DNA from: ANME-2 cluster archaeon
Lineage (GTDB): Archaea > Halobacteriota > Methanosarcinia > Methanosarcinales > Methanocomedenaceae
NCBI GenBank assembly: GCA_023544495.1
Contig: JAMJFV010000021.1
Coordinates: forward strand, 1-19,039
Length of the DNA: 19,039 bases
Direction of reading: 5' to 3'
Notes under the pieces: model-generated
Seen by the model: only the letters and a program-made list of their open reading frames with translations
The model's database searches: none
Told to the model about the DNA's origin: nothing
Made by a program: the position numbers and the translations under genes
Part shown: positions 14,296 to 19,039 of the stretch, piece by piece
Layout of the letters: every line of letters starts with the position of its first letter
Position numbering within the stretch: the first letter of the stretch is position 1

Positions 14296-15198
14296 ATGAA
14301 TCCAAAAACCGGTACCCAGATTATAGCGGCTTTTATGATAATATCCATGGTGCTCTCTTCAGTGATTTATTTCGTTGGAAATGACAGCTCAGAGAATGGT
14401 GATACTCAACCTGTTAGTACTGCCACTGAAGATAATTTTAATGTCGGTGGAAAACAGGTATTCCATAATTTCTATTCCATAACCGATGGTCTGCAAATGA
14501 CACCACCGAATACCACATCGGCCCTGTTCGTTGATGTGGATTATATTAATTCCACTGCATTCCAGCCATGGCATGAACAATTGTCATACAACATTACCAC
14601 GGTGAAACAATTACCAGGCAGCGAAGTTGACACCCTTTACCAAAGCAAGACCTTGCAGATGTATTATGCCCAGTTACCAGATGATGAGATAGTATTACTG
14701 AGCAACATGAGTCCGAAAACCGTTTCATTTGAATATATAGGGCTTCCTTCCGTTGACACTCAATATCTGATCTTGTTGAGAACTGATGTAAAGGGGGCAA
14801 ATGTCATGGGCGTGCCCACAATTTTCACTACATCCCGTGATACTGCCGAAGAAATACTTACCATAATTGAAAGCTGGGTCACACCATCAACTGGCTATGA
14901 TCTATTCTCTCCTGTGCTGAATAATTCTTTTGAGTATTCCGAGTACCAGGCAGTGAATTCACAGGTCGGATTTGCAGATCTGTACTATATTGGGATACAC
15001 CGGAATGATGATGGCACTTTTACCAGGACTACCGTTTATTACAATCCTGCCGGAGATACTCGTTCACATATCCAGACCCTGGCAAATACTGGACTTGACA
15101 GAGGATTTTCTCAGTATGATCTCACACAGGACGGCAATATTGTCAAAGTGGTGTTAACCGGACAGTTTTCACAGGTTAATGATGAAGAGATTAGGTAA
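14296..15198 (+). CDS. Membrane-anchored extracellular protein, unknown function
   Basis: The product is 300 residues. A hydrophobic segment at 8-27 acts as signal anchor or signal peptide, preceded by MNPKTGT. The remainder is soluble and polar with several N-glycosylation sequons (for example NTT, NST, NIT, NMS), which suits the outer face of the cell. It has no lipobox cysteine, second membrane segment or recognisable catalytic motif. I do not recognise the family. It begins 138 bp from trpD on the opposite strand, and is followed after about 160 bp by the surface protease gene in the same direction; whether they share a function is unknown. The start has a ribosome site (AGGATAGG) six bases upstream. 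Confidence 0.8.
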   Translation: MNPKTGTQIIAAFMIISMVLSSVIYFVGNDSSENGDTQPVSTATEDNFNVGGKQVFHNFYSITDGLQMTPPNTTSALFVDVDYINSTAFQPWHEQLSYNITTVKQLPGSEVDTLYQSKTLQMYYAQLPDDEIVLLSNMSPKTVSFEYIGLPSVDTQYLILLRTDVKGANVMGVPTIFTTSRDTAEEILTIIESWVTPSTGYDLFSPVLNNSFEYSEYQAVNSQVGFADLYYIGIHRNDDGTFTRTTVYYNPAGDTRSHIQTLANTGLDRGFSQYDLTQDGNIVKVVLTGQFSQVNDEEIR

Positions 15199-15279
15199 GC
15201 AAATAGCCGTGTTATTATTGAGGTTGCCGGAAGGGTATGGAATAAACTCTTATGACCAACAAATGTTTGCCTAATGTTC

Positions 15280-15316
15280 ATTGGATCTCAGCAGAAAATT
15301 ATAACATAGATCCAAT
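15280..15316 (+). promoter_or_regulatory. 9-bp inverted repeat flanking the TATA box of the protease gene
   Basis: ATTGGATCT (15280-15288) and AGATCCAAT (15308-15316) are perfect reverse complements, 19 bases apart. The loop contains AAATTATAACA with a TATA core at about 15299-15304, which would start transcription near 15327. The arms therefore lie on both sides of the TATA box, where a dimeric regulator could block or aid the basal factors. A weaker TATA-like TAGATAAAAA lies at 15331-15340. Function inferred only. Confidence 0.5.
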
Positions 15317-15359
15317 ATTAGTATTGAACAGTAGATAAAAAAACAGTTTGAAATCCAGT

Positions 15360-18300
15360 ATGGGGCGCTGTCTTCTCTTGAAAAGCATAATGTTTATTGT
15401 AACAGTTGTAATACTTGTTCAATCGGTCCTGATAGCAGGCGCTCAGTCTGATGAGAATAAGATACATCCGGAATTGTCGGAGCAGATGGCCTTATCACTG
15501 TCGAATACAAGTCAGGATTCTCTATATGTTATCATATTAATGAAAGAGCAGTACCAGCCGTCTGGTGTAAAGAACAGTGAAAATATTGGTATTATGGTCA
15601 GTAAGGATAGTAAGGACAGGAATGACAATACGTATAGGGAACAAAATCGCAGGGAAACGATCAGAAATTTAAAAGAGCAGTCGCAACACAGTCAGCGCGA
15701 GATCGATCATGTTCTGGAAGAGAAGAAGCCTGATAAGATACATAATGTCCAGCCATTATGGATCCTGAATGCAATTGGACTGGAGGCGACACCTGATATG
15801 ATTGAAGAACTTGCACAAAGGGATGATGTTGCTGAAATTATTCCCAATTTTCAGGTTCATGCACTTGAGGAGCCTATGGATGGTGGCATTGTTAGTGCTC
15901 TTGCAGCCTCAACAGCCTGGGGTGTGACAATGATCAATGCACCGCAGGTTTGGGACCTGGAGATTAACGGCACAGGGATCAATGTTTCGATAATTGACAG
16001 TGGAATGGATTATACTCATCCTGACCTTGCTGACAGCTACTTATTAGGATATGATTTCGTCAATATTGATAGTGACCCATTGGATGATAACGGGCACGGT
16101 ACACATGTAGCAGGGATTATTGCAGGTAACGGTGCAAACGGAACAAATACAGGAGTAGCGCCGGGTGTGAACCTCCTTGTTGCTAAAGTACTGGACAACA
16201 ATGGTATCGGTGATTTGTTGAAAGTTATTCAAGCGTCTGAATGGTCGATTGAAAATGGTGCTGATATAATTTCTATGTCATTTGGTGCAACAACTCACCA
16301 GGATTACATGACTGATATGGTAGATAACATCGTAGCATCGGGTGTGATCCCTGTAATCGCAGCAGGTAACAGTGGACCATCCAGTTCTACTATTACCTGT
16401 CCCGGTGACGAGGAAAATGCTATAACGGTAGGTGCATCAGATACCAGTGACATTATTTTCAGTAATAGTAGCAGGGGACCAGTAACAGGGATAAATGGAA
16501 CGTATACAAAACCTGATGTGGTTGCACCAGGGGTGGGTATTGTATCCACATCAATAACTGGTGTATCATACACTTCAATGAGCGGTACCTCAATGGCCAC
16601 CTCCCATGTATCAGGTGCAGCAGCGTTGGTCCTTCAGGCAGACCCGGACCTTACCCCTCTGGAAATAAGGCGGCTTCTTGAAGATACAGCTATTGACCTG
16701 GGAACTGCCGGAAAGGATAATGAATCAGGGTCGGGGCGGATCGATGTATATAGAGCCATATCAATTCAGCCTCCCGATGTATCTGGCGTTTCCATAACCC
16801 CAAACCCCACTGATGTAAACGCTGTTCTTAATGCTACAATTTCTGATTTGTTCAACAACATTTCGTACGTCGATTTTTATATTGATGATGATTCAAATAA
16901 TTCAACGGTTTTAAGTGCTTCTGACGGGGCATTTGATTCAAGATATGAAAATGTGACCGGAATTATCAATATTTCCACTCTCTCTGACGGAACCTATGTT
17001 ATTACGATAAGAGCCAAGGACAGCTTGGATAACTGGAATAACAACACCAATATCAGTTTTACGGTAGACACCAATCCTCCCTGGATCAATTTAACCTTTC
17101 CCGCAGGCAATTATATCCAGAATGGAACGATCATCCAATTCAACATCTCTGACCTTTTGCTGACAAATGTCACCATTAGTATCAACAGTACCCAGGCAAA
17201 CTATTCCAACACCACAAATAAGACATTCCTTCCACCGTATGAGATAAATACCAGTGGCTGGAATGAAAGTGTATACCGCATAACAATATGGGCTAATGAT
17301 TCACTTGGTCATGAACGTATTTTAAGCTACCAATTTGAGATAGACGATACTCTTCCAACCATTACATCTATTGAACATAATGCCACCGGGATCATTGACC
17401 AGGGCTATACATTATGGGTGAACCTGACGGGAGCTGGAGGGAACATATCGTATTTCAGGATAATTGGTACGGAGATCAACCAACCATTGTCTCGTATAAC
17501 TTCCAACTATTATTCAACAAATTTTCCTATCCCGCAAGGGATCGAGGTGAATAGTTCGAACCTTACAGGCTATCTTATTGACAGAGCTGGAAACCTGAAC
17601 AGTTCAAACGCATCGACGACCATCAGCATCGATTCCTTATCCCCCCGCATAAACCTTACCTCACCGGCCAACATCTCATACATCCGCTCAGGCACCATCA
17701 TACATTTCACGATATCAGACACTTTCCTTGCAAATGTCACGTATAGCCTGAACAGCATACAGGTGAATTATACCAACATCACCCACCAGACATTCCCGGC
17801 ACCGTATCAGATCAACACCACAGGCTGGAACGAAAGCTCGTTCGACCTGACAATATGGGCAAACGATTCTTTGAACCATATCGCCATCTCAAATTACCAC
17901 ATCATTGTGGACAACAACGATCCTGACCTGACCATTACCAGTCCTTCCCCGGATCATTCGACAACCTCTACTTCAGTAACCATACAGGGGACCAGTGATG
18001 TGGATGCAGATATTACTATTAACGGTGTTCTGGTTGCCAGTAATAACGGTACATTTACACAGACATATTCCCTTGTTCTCGGACATAACAAATTCACCAT
18101 CAACGCCACCGATACAGCTGGCAATGTGAACTCAACCGTCCTGACAGTAATACGATATACCCTTAACGTCCCTTCAAGCGGGGGAGGCTGGGGGAGTGTC
18201 GGAACATCGGGTGAAGATTTTAACAATATAGCAGAAACGCAGACCCAGCGAAATACCATATTAAAAAATCGTCCGGTGAGTTATGGTTTTGAAAAAACAC

Positions 18301-18902
18301 TTAATCCCATTATTTATATCAACTTCAGTGCAAAGCTCAGTGCTGGCATGGTCGTATCAAAGATAGAGGTATTGCGGCATACTTCAACACTGGTAGAAAT
18401 GCCAGCTCCAGGTCTGGTATACAAGAATATCAATATCTGGGTCGGTAATTACGGCTGGGCAAGTGATCGCTCCATTGTAAATGCCACGATCATATTTGTA
18501 GTTCCAAAGGAATGGATAACCTTCCACTCCGTACAGAATGGCAGTATTGTACTGTACCGATATCACAATGATTCATGGGAACCACTGCCTACGACCGAAC
18601 GTTACACAAATGGACAATATATCTATTATGAAAGTGCAACTCCTGATTTTTCACCATTTGCCATTTCAGGAGAGCCTGGTCCCGCCCAAACCGTCGTACA
18701 GACACCCGTACCAGCACCAGTTAAAAATATCAGTGTCGTACTGAACGAGAAAGTACCGGTTGAACCTGAACTGGATGGCTGGAAAGCAATGTTCTGGGCT
18801 TTGATCATTGTTGGGGTCCTGTTGCTGATTGCAACCATTTATGATAGCCAGGATAGTATCCATAAAGTTATCGACAATATAAAACAGCGGGGATGGCGAT
18901 AA
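15360..18902 (+). CDS. Surface-anchored subtilisin-like (S8) serine protease
   Basis: The product is 1180 residues from ATG 15360; TTG at 15348 is an alternative, and neither has a clear ribosome site. A signal peptide (about 1-28, ending IAGA) precedes an I9-like propeptide (about 30-165). The S8 domain spans about 175-460 with Asp213 (IIDSGMD), His246 (NGHGTHVAG), oxyanion Asn337 (AAGNSG) and Ser411 (GTSMATSHVSG), all present. It is followed by Ig-like repeats at about 470-930 with over 30 NxS/T sequons; two, starting at 575 and 763, are close copies (GWNES, TIWANDSL). Residues about 973-1104 match the PGF-pre-PGF domain (NATIIFVVPKEWI, LYRYHNDSWEPLPT, FSPFAISG). A membrane helix at about 1144-1162 and a basic tail end it. 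It should sit outside the cell, digesting proteins or maturing surface proteins. Confidence 0.95.
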   Translation: MGRCLLLKSIMFIVTVVILVQSVLIAGAQSDENKIHPELSEQMALSLSNTSQDSLYVIILMKEQYQPSGVKNSENIGIMVSKDSKDRNDNTYREQNRRETIRNLKEQSQHSQREIDHVLEEKKPDKIHNVQPLWILNAIGLEATPDMIEELAQRDDVAEIIPNFQVHALEEPMDGGIVSALAASTAWGVTMINAPQVWDLEINGTGINVSIIDSGMDYTHPDLADSYLLGYDFVNIDSDPLDDNGHGTHVAGIIAGNGANGTNTGVAPGVNLLVAKVLDNNGIGDLLKVIQASEWSIENGADIISMSFGATTHQDYMTDMVDNIVASGVIPVIAAGNSGPSSSTITCPGDEENAITVGASDTSDIIFSNSSRGPVTGINGTYTKPDVVAPGVGIVSTSITGVSYTSMSGTSMATSHVSGAAALVLQADPDLTPLEIRRLLEDTAIDLGTAGKDNESGSGRIDVYRAISIQPPDVSGVSITPNPTDVNAVLNATISDLFNNISYVDFYIDDDSNNSTVLSASDGAFDSRYENVTGIINISTLSDGTYVITIRAKDSLDNWNNNTNISFTVDTNPPWINLTFPAGNYIQNGTIIQFNISDLLLTNVTISINSTQANYSNTTNKTFLPPYEINTSGWNESVYRITIWANDSLGHERILSYQFEIDDTLPTITSIEHNATGIIDQGYTLWVNLTGAGGNISYFRIIGTEINQPLSRITSNYYSTNFPIPQGIEVNSSNLTGYLIDRAGNLNSSNASTTISIDSLSPRINLTSPANISYIRSGTIIHFTISDTFLANVTYSLNSIQVNYTNITHQTFPAPYQINTTGWNESSFDLTIWANDSLNHIAISNYHIIVDNNDPDLTITSPSPDHSTTSTSVTIQGTSDVDADITINGVLVASNNGTFTQTYSLVLGHNKFTINATDTAGNVNSTVLTVIRYTLNVPSSGGGWGSVGTSGEDFNNIAETQTQRNTILKNRPVSYGFEKTLNPIIYINFSAKLSAGMVVSKIEVLRHTSTLVEMPAPGLVYKNINIWVGNYGWASDRSIVNATIIFVVPKEWITFHSVQNGSIVLYRYHNDSWEPLPTTERYTNGQYIYYESATPDFSPFAISGEPGPAQTVVQTPVPAPVKNISVVLNEKVPVEPELDGWKAMFWALIIVGVLLLIATIYDSQDSIHKVIDNIKQRGWR

Positions 18903-18999
18903 TTATATTACCTATCGTGTAGTACAAGGGTCGAATCAAACCGATGAATAATGACGGACATGAGTAGATCATTCATTGTCCAGAAGGAGATTTTTAATC
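18902..18999 (+). promoter_or_regulatory. Promoter and structured leader of rpl7ae
   Basis: ATTATATTA (18902-18910) is a TATA candidate giving a start near 18931 and a leader of about 69 nt. The leader holds CCGATGAATAATGACGG (18941-18957), two GATGA/ATGA elements closed by CCG/CGG, recalling a kink-loop. A second hairpin pairs GGACA (18956-18960) with TGTCC (18977-18981) just before the ribosome site AAGGAGA (18984-18990). The two structures share bases and cannot form together. Confidence 0.4.
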
Positions 19000-19039
19000 A
19001 TGGCACAAGCAATGTACGTTAAATTTGAAGTCCCGTCAG
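19000..19039 (+). CDS. rpl7ae: Ribosomal protein L7Ae, first 13 codons (cut by window end)
   Basis: The frame reads MAQAMYVKFEVPS and continues past the window. This start closely resembles archaeal L7Ae, which typically begins M-A-x-x-Y-V-K-F-x-V-P. L7Ae binds kink-turns in 23S rRNA, in box C/D and H/ACA guide RNAs, and in RNase P. The ribosome site AAGGAGA is nine bases upstream and supports the start. Only 13 residues are visible, so the name rests on a short match. Confidence 0.75.
   Translation, partial: MAQAMYVKFEVPS

Overview
The window reads as chromosomal DNA of a euryarchaeon, most like Methanosarcinales or the ANME-2/Methanoperedens group. The signs are TATA-type promoters and oligo-T ends, an L7Ae ribosomal protein, an mtaD-ahcY pair of the methanogen type, archaeal Trp enzymes, and a surface protease with a PGF-pre-PGF-like domain. 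The species cannot be fixed from the sequence alone. No insertion sequence, integrase, rRNA or CRISPR array was seen.

Layout. (1) 1-194: three full and one partial copy of a 58-bp tandem repeat, cut by the window edge. (2) 293-2841, minus strand: mtaD-like deaminase then ahcY, a route for recycling S-adenosylhomocysteine. (3) 2926-3000, minus: tRNA-Gly(GCC) with encoded CCA. (4) 3089-3210: four 31-bp repeats, each carrying a TATA-like core, just before a 63-residue membrane protein (3240-3431, plus). (5) 3665-4084, plus: cyclophilin. (6) 9466 down to 4113, minus: a tightly packed set of a polytopic membrane protein, a radical SAM/SPASM enzyme, a class I methyltransferase, a CofC-like transferase (TIGR04282 type) and a DUF255/YyaL thioredoxin-fold protein. 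A TIGR04283-type family 2 glycosyltransferase (9527-10219) diverges from the same short promoter region. (7) 14158 down to 10250, minus: trpD-trpF-trpE-trpG. (8) 14296-15198, plus: a membrane-anchored extracellular protein of unknown function. (9) 15360-18902, plus: a large surface subtilisin. (10) 19000 to the edge: the first codons of rpl7ae.

Working together. The trp operon makes phosphoribosylanthranilate and its isomer from chorismate; trpC, trpB and trpA are not here. Its promoter region carries four TGTACA-like boxes at exact 10-bp spacing, resembling TrpY operators. The most interesting block is 4113-10219. The two transferase families are known in bacteria as partners of a radical SAM enzyme now linked to arsenosugar formation. 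Here they flank a SPASM-type radical SAM enzyme and an SDMT-like methyltransferase, which suggests a pathway to a modified, methylated and glycosylated small molecule or lipid whose product is unknown.
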